Shown here: piece after piece, positions 1 to 6,822 of the stretch
Layout: every line of letters begins with the position of its first letter
How positions within the stretch are numbered: position 1 is the stretch's first letter
Assembly: GCA_002321395.1 (NCBI GenBank)
Contig: DCMK01000003.1
Span: 1-17,670, forward strand
Origin: Caryophanales bacterium UBA1624
GTDB taxonomy: Bacteria > Bacillota_I > Bacilli_A > RFN20 > CAG-826
Length of the DNA stretch: 17,670 bases
Direction of reading: 5' to 3'
Made by a program: the position numbers and the translations under genes
Notes under the pieces: generated by a model
Seen by the model: the letters and a program-made list of their open reading frames with translations, nothing else
What the model was told of the DNA's origin: nothing
Databases searched by the model: none

Positions 1-315
1 AACGGCTTCGTAATCGGATCTATACTCGTTATAACAGTCTATGGCAAGGTCGGTTTTGGGAGCCGAGCCTGTCATAATTATGATCGGTGAAAAGCCACGC
101 TTACGCAGGTTGTGAGCGAGAGCAAAGCCGTCGCCGCCGTTGTTTCCGCTGCCGACCAGGACTGCGGCACGACAGGGCTTTACTATACGGGAGATGTGAA
201 GAGCGATCGCAGAGCCGACATTCCGCATGAGAACAGCACAAGACGTACCTTTCTGTTCGCACATAGCTTCGGCTTTTTTCATCTGGGCAGGGGTTACAAC
301 AAATTGCTTTGACAT
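1..315 (-). CDS. nnrE: NAD(P)H-hydrate epimerase, YjeF N-terminal domain (partial, runs off the left edge)
   Basis: The frame is open for 105 codons from ATG at 315 to the window edge, so only the N-terminal part is present. The encoded protein has the YjeF_N hallmark GSGNNGGDGF at residues 55-64, followed by a strand-like RGFSPIIIMTGS. This family epimerises R- and S-forms of hydrated NAD(P)H so that the NnrD dehydratase can repair them, in the cytoplasm. Whether this copy is fused to an NnrD domain, as in many bacteria, cannot be seen. The start is supported by a purine-rich stretch GAAAGGAAA about 6-14 bases upstream. It follows the secreted-protein gene on the same strand after 53 bases that contain a hairpin. 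Its codon use (more GTA, CGT and TCA) looks unlike that of the G+C-rich genes to the right, so a join between unrelated sequences near base 370 is possible. Confidence 0.85.
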   Translation of the reverse strand, partial: MSKQFVVTPAQMKKAEAMCEQKGTSCAVLMRNVGSAIALHISRIVKPCRAAVLVGSGNNGGDGFALAHNLRKRGFSPIIIMTGSAPKTDLAIDCYNEYRSDYEAV

Positions 316-334
316 ACAGGTTTCCTTTCAGAAA

Positions 335-364
335 ATGGCAGGTGAGAATATACCTCCCTGCCAT
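335..364 (-). terminator. Hairpin between the secreted-protein gene and nnrE (weak terminator or attenuator)
   Basis: Arms ATGGCAGG (335-342) and CCTGCCAT (357-364) pair over 8 bp. A further GAG/CTC extension is separated by a one-base bulge, leaving a 7-base loop. Read on the minus strand it is followed by only TTTTC, so termination would be weak. It ends about 20 bases before the nnrE start codon, so it could also modulate nnrE expression. Confidence 0.45.
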
Positions 365-368
365 CTGC

Positions 369-1097
369 CTACCGGCAATTGATATCGGTATCAAATCCGG
401 TTGTCCAAGGGTTCTGGACCGACAGAGTTTTATCACTGTCTAGGTCCTTCCAACCACAAAACGAAAATCCCGAATCGGCTTCCGCCTCCAAAACCGTTTT
501 CGTTGTAGAGGAACGCGTAATGGAAAACTCCGTGGTAATTTCCTTTCCATCAACGGTAAAACTACCGTTTTCAACCGGGACAAACGTAACCGTTGCCTCT
601 CTGTTTGCCAAAAGAAGAATAGAGGAAATTTTGATAGAAGTCGCACTGCTCGTACTTCCGGACTTTATAAACACATCGATTGACGATTCGGACTCTAAGA
701 GCTTTGAAAAATTAAAAGTACCGTCACTGGTAAGTTTGGATCCATCAACGGAAATCTCCCCGGAGGAAAGGACACCGGAGTAACTAAACGACAAAGTAGC
801 CGCATCTGTTCTTTTATTCGTCAAAGTGAGAGTGCTTGAATAATCGGTTGCACCGCATCCTGATGAACTTTTGATAGACCCAGTAATCGTTGTCCCGCTT
901 GCAGTCCACGTGTTTTCTTTATCGCCGGAATAAGATAGACCAATGTTATCGTTGTCCAACCCCGTAACCTCTCCGCTGCTCGCCGCATATCCAACCGACG
1001 CCGTAATCGCAAACGCCGCAGAAACCACAAATATCAAAGAAAAAAGAAGAGCTCCGAATGAAATCGCCCGGAAGGGCCTCTTAAAAAACTTTTTCAC
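369..1097 (-). CDS. Secreted protein with one InlB-B-repeat-like domain, possibly truncated at its C-terminus
   Basis: The 242-residue product starts with a classical signal peptide: basic MKKFFKRPFR, a hydrophobic core, and a likely cut after VGYA near residue 38. There is no lipobox. The mature part is rich in Ser and Thr and probably beta-rich. Residues about 168-230 fit the divergent InlB B-repeat / bacterial repeat pattern (FVPVENGSFTVDG, then EADSGFSFCGW, then QNPW), as found in surface and adhesion proteins. That pattern normally continues for another strand after the NPWTT-like segment, but here the chain stops after DTDINCR. There is no LPxTG or other anchor. The start is GTG at 1097, overlapping the TGA of the Lgt-like gene as GTGA, with GAGGGGG 7 bases upstream, so the two are translationally coupled. 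Function is unknown beyond an extracellular location. Confidence 0.75.
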   Translation of the reverse strand: MKKFFKRPFRAISFGALLFSLIFVVSAAFAITASVGYAASSGEVTGLDNDNIGLSYSGDKENTWTASGTTITGSIKSSSGCGATDYSSTLTLTNKRTDAATLSFSYSGVLSSGEISVDGSKLTSDGTFNFSKLLESESSIDVFIKSGSTSSATSIKISSILLLANREATVTFVPVENGSFTVDGKEITTEFSITRSSTTKTVLEAEADSGFSFCGWKDLDSDKTLSVQNPWTTGFDTDINCR

Positions 1098-1837
1098 GCA
1101 GATACCCCCTCATTTCGTTCCCTTTTGGCTTTAATATGCGCGGGAATTAAGAAAAGCAAGCCAAAGAAGACGGAAGCCAGGGACCAAAGATGGGCGAGAT
1201 GAAGCGGAGACCCGCTTGGAGAATCGCGGAACCACTCCAAAACGAAACGAAGAATCCCATATTCAACCATGTAGAGGGGATATAGGAGCCCCTTCATCCT
1301 TCCTTTGCAGAAGAAAGAAAGGGCAACGCCCAAAAAGACCGCGTTTCCAAGCAGCTCAATGCTTCGGGTTGGATAACGGATCCCAGTCCCGGCAATTTGC
1401 TTTCCGATGCAGCATCCCGAAATCAGGCAATTCAATCGGGCGAACAATAAAGTGGCAATCAAACACGGGGTGAATAAATCGAAACAATCCCGGATTTTGT
1501 TTTTCGTTATCTTCGCAAAAACAAAATAAAACAGAGGCATGAAGAAGATGCCTCCATAAAGGGACATCACCCCATCCCCATCTGCGATGAGGTTTTCCAG
1601 CGCGGCGAAAACCATCACCGATTCGACCCCGATAACGGTATGCAGCACCGCCCCGATCAACGCACCCCACCAAGGGAGGCGAAAGCTTTTTCGGCCGTAA
1701 AGAAGCCAAAGGAACACGAAAAGGGTCGCGATGGCCAATAAGGCCACCAAAGGAATGTAACCAAGCTGAAGGGAAGTAAGAGGAATCCCGCTTGTCGGAG
1801 AATCAGAAAGGTTTAATGAATAATAACCCCCCCCCAA
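1094..1837 (-). CDS. Lgt-like polytopic membrane protein lacking key Lgt residues
   Basis: About seven hydrophobic segments and conserved landmarks place this in the prolipoprotein diacylglyceryl transferase (Lgt) fold: MSLYGG, FARLNCLISGCCIG, RYPTRSIELLG and LRFVLEWFRDSP. By family knowledge, true Lgt has a catalytic His in the first block (SFHGG) and Asn and Glu in GRxGNFxNxExxG. Here these positions read Tyr, Cys and Cys; only the Arg and the last Gly remain. The GCC-type paralogues are common in anaerobes and I do not assign transferase activity. The only in-frame start is TTG at 1837, with no ribosome site. An ATG at 1863 would be in frame if the adjacent G run had ten instead of nine G. 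It overlaps the downstream secreted-protein gene by four bases. Confidence 0.75.
   Translation of the reverse strand: MGGGYYSLNLSDSPTSGIPLTSLQLGYIPLVALLAIATLFVFLWLLYGRKSFRLPWWGALIGAVLHTVIGVESVMVFAALENLIADGDGVMSLYGGIFFMPLFYFVFAKITKNKIRDCFDLFTPCLIATLLFARLNCLISGCCIGKQIAGTGIRYPTRSIELLGNAVFLGVALSFFCKGRMKGLLYPLYMVEYGILRFVLEWFRDSPSGSPLHLAHLWSLASVFFGLLFLIPAHIKAKRERNEGVSA
1827..1835. repeat. Run of nine C (nine G in the coding sense) at the 5' end of the Lgt-like gene
   Basis: A nine-base homopolymer lies directly after the weak TTG start. Translation from the better-looking ATG at 1863 is out of frame by one base and stops at TAA just after the tract. One extra G would fuse that ATG to the whole Lgt-like frame. 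This is the geometry of a contingency (phase-variable) tract, but a sequencing or assembly indel would look the same. Confidence 0.6.
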
Positions 1838-1951
1838 TCGAATGAGGGGCTAATGATAGTCATCGTTTTAAGCTGCCCTAAAGTCGGATGCATTTCTTTT
1901 CTTGTCCAAAAGTTCGGTTCCATTTTTGCACCCACGGAAAAGAAAGGCAAG

Positions 1952-1977
1952 AAAAAGGCCCCGCGTTAGGCGGGGCC
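1952..1977 (-). terminator. Intrinsic terminator of the DUF308-like gene
   Basis: Perfect 8-bp stem GGCCCCGC/GCGGGGCC with a 5-base loop, followed on the minus strand by TTTTT. It lies 14 bases past the DUF308-like stop codon. The remaining bases 1864-1951 hold no gene and no promoter that I can support. Confidence 0.9.
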
Positions 1978-1991
1978 GAGGAAACAACGAA

Positions 1992-2459
1992 TCAAAGCTT
2001 TATCAAAGTGAGGACCGCATCGACGATCATCAACACGCCGGCGACGTAGAAGAAGATGTTCGCGAATTGCCAGGCGAAGTTGCACCCGCATCCAATCAGG
2101 ATGATCACAATCCCAATCAGAAGGGCGATGATGTTCGAGACGATGTTTCTCTTATGGGCCAGCCCGATGATGCCATAGGCCAATAAAATGGCTCCAAACA
2201 CCAAGAAGGCGATCCAAGCGATAGTCCAAGCGAAGGAAATCAGCAAGGCCCCCACTACGATTTCGATCACCCCCAAGGCGATGCTGTGGGTGAGGATGGA
2301 GAAGATCCCGAACACGATGGCGATCACGCCCAAGACCGTGATGATCGTCCCCATGATCGTATTGGCTCCGTTAGCCCCGCCGAGTATGAGGAGGATCCCC
2401 ATCACCAGCATGGCGATGGCGTACCACACGCGGTTGATTTCAAAGCGGATAGTCGTCAT
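1992..2459 (-). CDS. Small DUF308/HdeD-like membrane protein
   Basis: 155 residues, nearly all in hydrophobic hairpins separated by short Gly-rich turns. Six transmembrane segments are likely, starting at IAMLVMGILLILGG. The pairwise pattern of a helix, a Gly-rich turn and a second helix is typical of the HdeD/DUF308 family of small inner-membrane proteins. HdeD is linked to acid resistance in enterobacteria; the role in Bacillota is not known and I infer none. The start is ATG at 2459 because AGGAG (2466-2470) sits 6 bases upstream. A longer in-frame extension upstream runs back into repeat DNA and is not credible. It has its own promoter-like sequence and terminator, so it looks monocistronic. 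Confidence 0.8.
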   Translation of the reverse strand: MTTIRFEINRVWYAIAMLVMGILLILGGANGANTIMGTIITVLGVIAIVFGIFSILTHSIALGVIEIVVGALLISFAWTIAWIAFLVFGAILLAYGIIGLAHKRNIVSNIIALLIGIVIILIGCGCNFAWQFANIFFYVAGVLMIVDAVLTLIKL

Positions 2460-2484
2460 AAAGAACTCCTTTCTGTTCGCGCCC

Positions 2485-2490
2485 ATTGTA
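2485..2490 (-). promoter_or_regulatory. -10 box for the DUF308-like gene
   Basis: TACAAT on the minus strand places a start of transcription near 2478, giving a leader of about 19 bases that contains the AGGAG ribosome site. The -35 region is only weakly recognisable (CTTTCC at 17-bp spacing). Confidence 0.5.
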
Positions 2491-2562
2491 CTCCTTGAAG
2501 GAAAGTCGGAAAGGGATCTGGAGCTGAATACCCAACGTCCAAAAGAGCCGATCCATCTAGCT

Positions 2563-2669
2563 CCGCAATAAGACCGCAATAGCGCGCAATTAAGCGCAAT
2601 AAGGAAAGTTCCGATGAAATCGGCGTTTTGATTTTCCGTAAACGCCGATTTGCAAACCTGCGCAATTAA
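2563..2669. repeat. 107-bp interspersed repeat, copy 1 (3' side of the AlbA_2 gene)
   Basis: Nearly identical, without indels, to 4141-4247 and in the same orientation. Differences cluster in two short spots around the central hairpin. Its minus-strand 5' end supplies the TAA stop of the AlbA_2 gene. It holds the stem AATCGGCG/CGCCGATT and a row of ATTGCGC-like units about 10 bp apart. In this copy the second hairpin is shorter and its T run is broken (CTTTCC), so it should terminate poorly. Confidence 0.9.
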
Positions 2670-4117
2670 GCCCAATAGGGAAGGTATGAGGCCTCTTTCT
2701 TGTCGTTCCCTTCGCTTTTCCGAATCATTCCTTTTTCCACGGCCAAAGAAAGAAGGCGGCTGATTTTGTATTTCGCCGCTTCCGAAAGAGCGAAGCGATC
2801 GCGGAGGCTGCCGTTTGTGGCTGGCTTCCTAGATAAATAGCGAAGAACCACGTGATCGTATGCGGCGCGCAGCTTTTCTTCCGCCGTATATTCGTCGAAG
2901 GGCTTGGCGAAAGACAGCACGACGCGGACTCCGGATGGGCTTTCTTCCACGCAAACCGGGGGCAAATGCTCTTTTTCCAGAGAGCCTACGATTTTATCGA
3001 ACCCACTGCCCGCCGTGTCACCAATGTTGATTCGGCGGAAGAAGGACGCCAAAAGCTCATTTTCAGGATTGGGCGAAGCGTCGATCAAACGATCGGCGGG
3101 GACGTTGAGGGATCCGGGATTCGACAATTCGACCCGGGAGGCGAAAATCTCCACCAAAGGCCCTCCTCTGCCCAGCAGGTTTTGGTGGATCAAAACATTG
3201 CCCAAGGCTTCGCGAATCGCGATGGGGGGCAGCGAATAACGATCTTGACGAATCCCGTTGACGAAGACATCGCCCTCTTGAATCGCGGATAAAATGGATG
3301 AATAGGCCTCTTCAAAGGAAGCGGCATACCCTTTCGCGAAGCAAACTTTCCCTTTGGTCTGGAGGCGATCATCCCCCACGTAGCGGAGGATCCGAATCTC
3401 TTTTCCCGCCAGCCCATCAAAGGTAGATAGATCGCGTCCAAACAGCAAAGCGCCGAAAGCGGTAATGCAGTAGTTTCCGTCATCCTCCTCGATCAAAAAT
3501 CCCTCTCGGACGAAGCGGTCGATTTTCTCTTTCGGGGCAGAAGGCTCCGGAAGGGAAAGGCAATCGAAATATGAACGGAAATCCAAAATCGAATCAAGCT
3601 CATCGGACCCCAAACCGGATTTTACGATCCGCCTTTCCGGGGCGGTGTGGGAGAGCTTATCCCAAAGTTCCTTTTCCAGCGCCGGATATTCTTTGATGTT
3701 TTTGGTGTAGCTGCCGATTCGGCAATAGGCTTGTTTTTTAAAGGTCGTCGCAAAGTGCGACGCGGCGGGGATCTCCAAAGCCAAAATGTGGAATCCGTCG
3801 ATTCGCAATTCATATGGTTGGATTTCAAGCGATGGCAAAAGGAGGTTCTTCCAATACGCCAAGATATCTTCTTTCCCCTTCTTCCAAGTCTCAAAAGAGA
3901 GCTCCGTCCCAACGAAAGCATGCGTCCTGTCGTCAACGCCCCAAATCAAATAGGCATAAGGCCTCTGACAAAGAAGGGCCATATTTGAAAGAGCCGAGAT
4001 CCTCTCCCCCGCCGCGTCCGGATCGGCGTTGTTGACTTTGAACTCGACAAAGGAGGTTTCCTTCTTCAGCGAGGCTAAGCCGCGGATGATGAGTTCGATG
4101 CTGGATAAGCTTTTCAT
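2666..4117 (-). CDS. AlbA_2 (Schlafen-type) domain plus GHKL-like ATPase, putative regulator
   Basis: 483 residues from ATG at 4117. The N-terminal AlbA_2 domain shows ETSFVEFK (20-27) and the strand-turn SALSNMALL...YLIWGVDD (41-63). A C-terminal half follows with the divergent histidine-kinase-type ATPase pattern of HATPase_c_4: REALGNVLIHQN (302-313), SNPGSL (332-337) and the Gly motif INIGDTAGSGFDKI (363-376). A winged-helix-like tail follows from about residue 415. Proteins with this layout are usually annotated as ATP-binding transcriptional regulators; DNA or RNA binding is inferred, not shown. A TTG at 4129 is also in frame, but ATG is more likely. No clear ribosome site is visible. 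The gene is bracketed by two 107-bp direct repeats, and its last codons lie in repeat-like sequence, which suggests that it entered as a unit. Its job in the cell is unknown. Confidence 0.85.
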   Translation of the reverse strand: MKSLSSIELIIRGLASLKKETSFVEFKVNNADPDAAGERISALSNMALLCQRPYAYLIWGVDDRTHAFVGTELSFETWKKGKEDILAYWKNLLLPSLEIQPYELRIDGFHILALEIPAASHFATTFKKQAYCRIGSYTKNIKEYPALEKELWDKLSHTAPERRIVKSGLGSDELDSILDFRSYFDCLSLPEPSAPKEKIDRFVREGFLIEEDDGNYCITAFGALLFGRDLSTFDGLAGKEIRILRYVGDDRLQTKGKVCFAKGYAASFEEAYSSILSAIQEGDVFVNGIRQDRYSLPPIAIREALGNVLIHQNLLGRGGPLVEIFASRVELSNPGSLNVPADRLIDASPNPENELLASFFRRINIGDTAGSGFDKIVGSLEKEHLPPVCVEESPSGVRVVLSFAKPFDEYTAEEKLRAAYDHVVLRYLSRKPATNGSLRDRFALSEAAKYKISRLLSLAVEKGMIRKSEGNDKKEASYLPYWA

Positions 4118-4140
4118 AATCAAGCGCAATTTTACTCATA

Positions 4141-4247
4141 CCGCAATAAGACCGCAATAGCGCGCAATTAAGCGCAATAAGAAAAACACCGATGGAATCG
4201 GCGTTTTGATTTTCCACAGACGCCGATTTGCAAACCTGCGCAATTAA
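4141..4247. repeat. 107-bp interspersed repeat, copy 2 (between recN and the AlbA_2 gene)
   Basis: Second copy of the element at 2563-2669. Its minus-strand 5' end supplies the TAA of recN. It contains two mutually exclusive hairpins: one pairing 4221-4228 with 4196-4203, and one pairing 4197-4204 with 4186-4193 that is followed by a T run. ATTGCGC-like units continue past the element to the start of the AlbA_2 gene (4121-4129). Confidence 0.9.
4182..4204 (-). terminator. Intrinsic terminator of recN inside repeat copy 2
   Basis: On the minus strand ACGCCGAT pairs with ATCGGTGT (8 bp, one G-U pair) around a 3-base loop, overlapping and followed by a run of T. It lies about 40 bases after the recN stop codon. 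Formation competes with the larger hairpin 4196-4228. Confidence 0.65.
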
Positions 4248-5917
4248 CTTTCCCGTTGGAGGATCATCTCTTTCGCGTATTCCCGTTGCTTCTGGGTGAT
4301 CTTGCCGCTGGAGATGAGGGCAGCGACCGCGTCGATTTTCTCTTCCAGATCCAATTCATGGAGATGGGTGGACGTGCGCCCGTTGGAGGTGCGCTTTTGG
4401 ATGAGGATGGCGTGGTCGGAGAAGCTCGCGACTTGGGGGGCGTGGGTGATGGCCAAGACTTGGCAGGAAAGCGAGATTTCGTAGATCTTCTTCGCGACCG
4501 CGTTGGACGCCTCCCCCGAAATCCCCGTATCCACCTCGTCGAAGATCGCCGTGCCGACTTGGTTGGCTTGCAGGAAGATGGTTTGGAAAGCGAGGAGGAT
4601 GCGGCTTGATTCGCCCCCGGAGATGATTTTCTCCATCGGCTTCATCCCTTCCCCGACGTTGGTTTCCAGCAAGAAGTCGATGCGGTCCAACCCCTCTTCG
4701 GTCAAAAGGAGGGGGTCTTCTTCCTCCGGGATCGGGGCGAACTGGATCTGAAAGTGATCCAAAAGCAAAAGGTCGCTCAAGCTTTTTTTGAGGTTCTTTT
4801 CGATCAATGAGGCGACTTGCTTCCTAGAAGAGGACAGTTCCCTTCCTTTCTCGAAGCATTCCTTCAAAGCGGAGGAGGCTTCTTCCTTGGCCTTCTCTAG
4901 GTCCTCTTCGAAGGTGGAATCCTTGCCAAGGAGGGATTCGAGCTCCTTTTGGTAAGCGATGAGCTCGGGGATGGTCTTTTTGTACTTCCTCTCCAAAGAA
5001 GAGAGGTCGGAATCCCTTTGCTCCAGCTCATCGAGGCGGGCTGGGTCATAGTCTAAGGAGGAGAACTTCCCCTTCAAAGAGGAGAAGATAGCCTCCACTT
5101 CGTAATAGGCGTCATCCAGGCGTTTGGACTCTTCCTCGTATTGGGACTGGAAGGAAGAGAGCTTCCTCACGTTTTTATTCAGCTCATAAAACTTCTCCAG
5201 CAAATCCCCATGGACCAAGGAAGAGCTTTCCTGAACGAGGTCGTAGATGAGGTTATAGTTCCGGAGCAAGGAAATCTCGTTCTCGATGCTTTCCTGCTCC
5301 CCTTCCTGGAGGGAAGAGGCTTTCAATTCATTGAGCTGGAACGCATAGAAATCCTTTTCCGATTCCAGCTTCTCCTTTTTCTTCAGCAAAGCGGAATAGG
5401 CTTCTTCCTTGGACCGGTACCGCTTGAGAGCCTCTTTGTAATTCCCCAGATACGGGGCGATCGCATTCGCTTTGTAACCATCGACCATGGAAAGGTAATT
5501 CTCGGGGTTCAAAAGCTTCACCGAATCGAACTGGGACGAGATATTCGCCAAAAACGGGGCGATTTTGGATAAATCGGACAAAGAGATCGGGACATCGTTG
5601 GCCTTGATGGTGCTTTTGCTTTTCCCGATCGTCCTTTCGATCGCAAGGACTTCGGAGTCGAAGGGCACGTTGAGCGAGCCAAGGAGCGCCTTCAGCCGAG
5701 GGGAGGAGGAGGAGAACTCCCCGCGGATCGTGGCTTTGCTTTCCCCCGCGCGGATGAGCTCACTGGACGCCCTTTGCCCCAAAAGCAGAGAAAGGGAATC
5801 GATGATGAGGCTTTTCCCCGCCCCGGTGCCGCCCATGAGGACGGTGAAGCCCTTCTGGAAGCGGATATCGACGTTTTCTAGGATCGCCAAGTTTGCGATG
5901 GTCAGTCTCAATAGCAT
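4244..5917 (-). CDS. recN: DNA repair protein RecN
   Basis: 557 residues, normal for RecN, an SMC-like ATPase that acts at DNA double-strand breaks. The N-terminal head has IANLAILENVDIRF and Walker A GGTGAGKS (29-36). A long Lys/Glu/Leu-rich coiled-coil arm fills about residues 165-400. The C-terminal head has the ABC signature ISGGESSR (432-439), Walker B/D-loop IFDEVDTGISG (458-468) and ITHAPQVA with the His switch. The Glu usually seen in the Walker A region (GETGAGKS) is Gly here. I chose ATG at 5917 because the product then begins MLLRLTIANLAI, matching the family start. The frame continues upstream but without homology. No ribosome site is evident; a perfect TATAAT ends 9 bases before the ATG. 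The gene ends in a 107-bp repeat that provides its stop codon and terminator. Confidence 0.95.
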   Translation of the reverse strand: MLLRLTIANLAILENVDIRFQKGFTVLMGGTGAGKSLIIDSLSLLLGQRASSELIRAGESKATIRGEFSSSSPRLKALLGSLNVPFDSEVLAIERTIGKSKSTIKANDVPISLSDLSKIAPFLANISSQFDSVKLLNPENYLSMVDGYKANAIAPYLGNYKEALKRYRSKEEAYSALLKKKEKLESEKDFYAFQLNELKASSLQEGEQESIENEISLLRNYNLIYDLVQESSSLVHGDLLEKFYELNKNVRKLSSFQSQYEEESKRLDDAYYEVEAIFSSLKGKFSSLDYDPARLDELEQRDSDLSSLERKYKKTIPELIAYQKELESLLGKDSTFEEDLEKAKEEASSALKECFEKGRELSSSRKQVASLIEKNLKKSLSDLLLLDHFQIQFAPIPEEEDPLLLTEEGLDRIDFLLETNVGEGMKPMEKIISGGESSRILLAFQTIFLQANQVGTAIFDEVDTGISGEASNAVAKKIYEISLSCQVLAITHAPQVASFSDHAILIQKRTSNGRTSTHLHELDLEEKIDAVAALISSGKITQKQREYAKEMILQRES

Positions 5918-5926
5918 AGCCCCACC

Positions 5927-5932
5927 ATTATA
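5927..5932 (-). promoter_or_regulatory. -10 box of recN, placing transcription start almost at the ATG
   Basis: Consensus TATAAT on the minus strand, 9 bases from the recN start codon. A start about 7 bases downstream would leave a leader of roughly 2-3 bases. The -35 is weak (TTCCGC at 18-bp spacing). No LexA-type operator (GAACnnnnGTTC) is visible nearby. Confidence 0.55.
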
Positions 5933-6040
5933 AAGGAGTTGGGGGAGGGGGCGGAAAAGACTTTCCGCCCTTCCCTCTGGATTGGAAAAGATGCAAAAAG
6001 CTCTCATTTTGACGAATCTAGGCCGCTTCTGCGGGCTTTA

Positions 6041-6049
6041 TGCTAAACT
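6041..6049 (+). promoter_or_regulatory. Extended -10 box of the SGNH hydrolase gene
   Basis: TGCTAAACT has the TGn extension before a 4/6 match to TATAAT, ending 10 bases before the ATG at 6060. A TTGACG at 6009 is too far away to serve as its -35. The divergent gap 5918-6059 therefore holds back-to-back promoters and no gene. Confidence 0.4.
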
Positions 6050-6059
6050 TGTCTTCATC

Positions 6060-6818
6060 ATGAGAGCCAAGCGAATCATTGCCATCGGAGATTCCTTCTT
6101 CTACCTTTGCGATCACCTCGATGAAACGGGGTACCGTTTGAACAAAGGGATCTTAGGGCGCGTCCAGGATGAGCTTCCCTTCCCAACCGAAGTCATCAAC
6201 CTGGGAAAAAACGGGTCGAAGACCTCCGATTGGATCAAAGACGTTTTCCCCGCAGGGGATATCTACCTCATCCTTTTGGGAACCAACGATTGGTGGGGCG
6301 GGACCAACGGAATCGGGACCGCGCGCGATTACCTCTTCCGCAGCGAAGGGACGATCCTCGGCAACCTCGGGATCGTCGTTTCCCACATCAAAATGGCCGC
6401 CCCTGGCGCGAAGATCTTCCTCTGCAACCCCATCGAAAGAGGGGACTTCGTCTATCTTTTGGATTATTCCAACTTCGCCAAAGGAAGCTATGAGCCCCAT
6501 CACGGAATCGAATTGAAGCAAATCTCCGACGCGATTTTCTACCAGGCCCGCGAATCCGGGGTCGTCAACGTCAACACCCACGACTTATGCGGAATCAGCT
6601 GCTACAACGCGGTCAAGTTCAAACGCTGCCTGATCGATGGGAAGGTCCTCGACCTCCCCTACCCCAATTACACCGCCATCCCCTTCGATCCGGAAGATGA
6701 GCTATACCCCTATCCGCCCGATGCCATCGACATGACCTACGATGGCCTCCATCCTAGCGACAAAGGGTCTCAGGCCATCGCCGAGGTCATCGCCCGCGCG
6801 ATCGTGGAATCGCTTTAA
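6060..6818 (+). CDS. SGNH/GDSL-family hydrolase
   Basis: 252 residues with the four SGNH blocks: nucleophile block AIGDSF (Ser12), Gly block NLGKNGSKTSDW (48-59), Asn block LLGTNDWW (Asn76), and the Asp/His block YDGLHPSDKG (Asp228, His231). These enzymes hydrolyse esters such as acyl chains, acetylated sugars or lysophospholipids. The substrate here cannot be read from sequence. There is no signal peptide from this start, so it is probably cytoplasmic. A longer in-frame start at 5982 would add residues without homology, and a -10-like box lies between the two, so ATG at 6060 is preferred. It is divergent from recN and converges on the epimerase-like gene with only 4 bases between stop codons. 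Confidence 0.9.
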   Translation: MRAKRIIAIGDSFFYLCDHLDETGYRLNKGILGRVQDELPFPTEVINLGKNGSKTSDWIKDVFPAGDIYLILLGTNDWWGGTNGIGTARDYLFRSEGTILGNLGIVVSHIKMAAPGAKIFLCNPIERGDFVYLLDYSNFAKGSYEPHHGIELKQISDAIFYQARESGVVNVNTHDLCGISCYNAVKFKRCLIDGKVLDLPYPNYTAIPFDPEDELYPYPPDAIDMTYDGLHPSDKGSQAIAEVIARAIVESL

Positions 6819-6822
6819 CCGC

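Noticed and set aside
2460..2675. N-terminal extension of the DUF308-like protein through the repeat
   Set aside because: The extension is translated repeat DNA (it also appears, nearly identical, at the second repeat copy), and a strong ribosome site marks ATG at 2459.
4142..4180. Phased ATTGCGC units as a CRISPR array
   Set aside because: Units and spacings are about 10 bp, far too short for repeats and spacers, and no cas genes are present.
3933..4217. 94-codon minus-strand frame starting in repeat copy 2
   Set aside because: It overlaps the 5' end of the AlbA_2 gene in another frame, and its N-terminus is only translated repeat.
2563..4247. Classical insertion sequence carrying the AlbA_2 gene
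   Set aside because: There is no transposase. The flanks are direct repeats without terminal inverted repeats, and no short target-site duplication outside them is evident.
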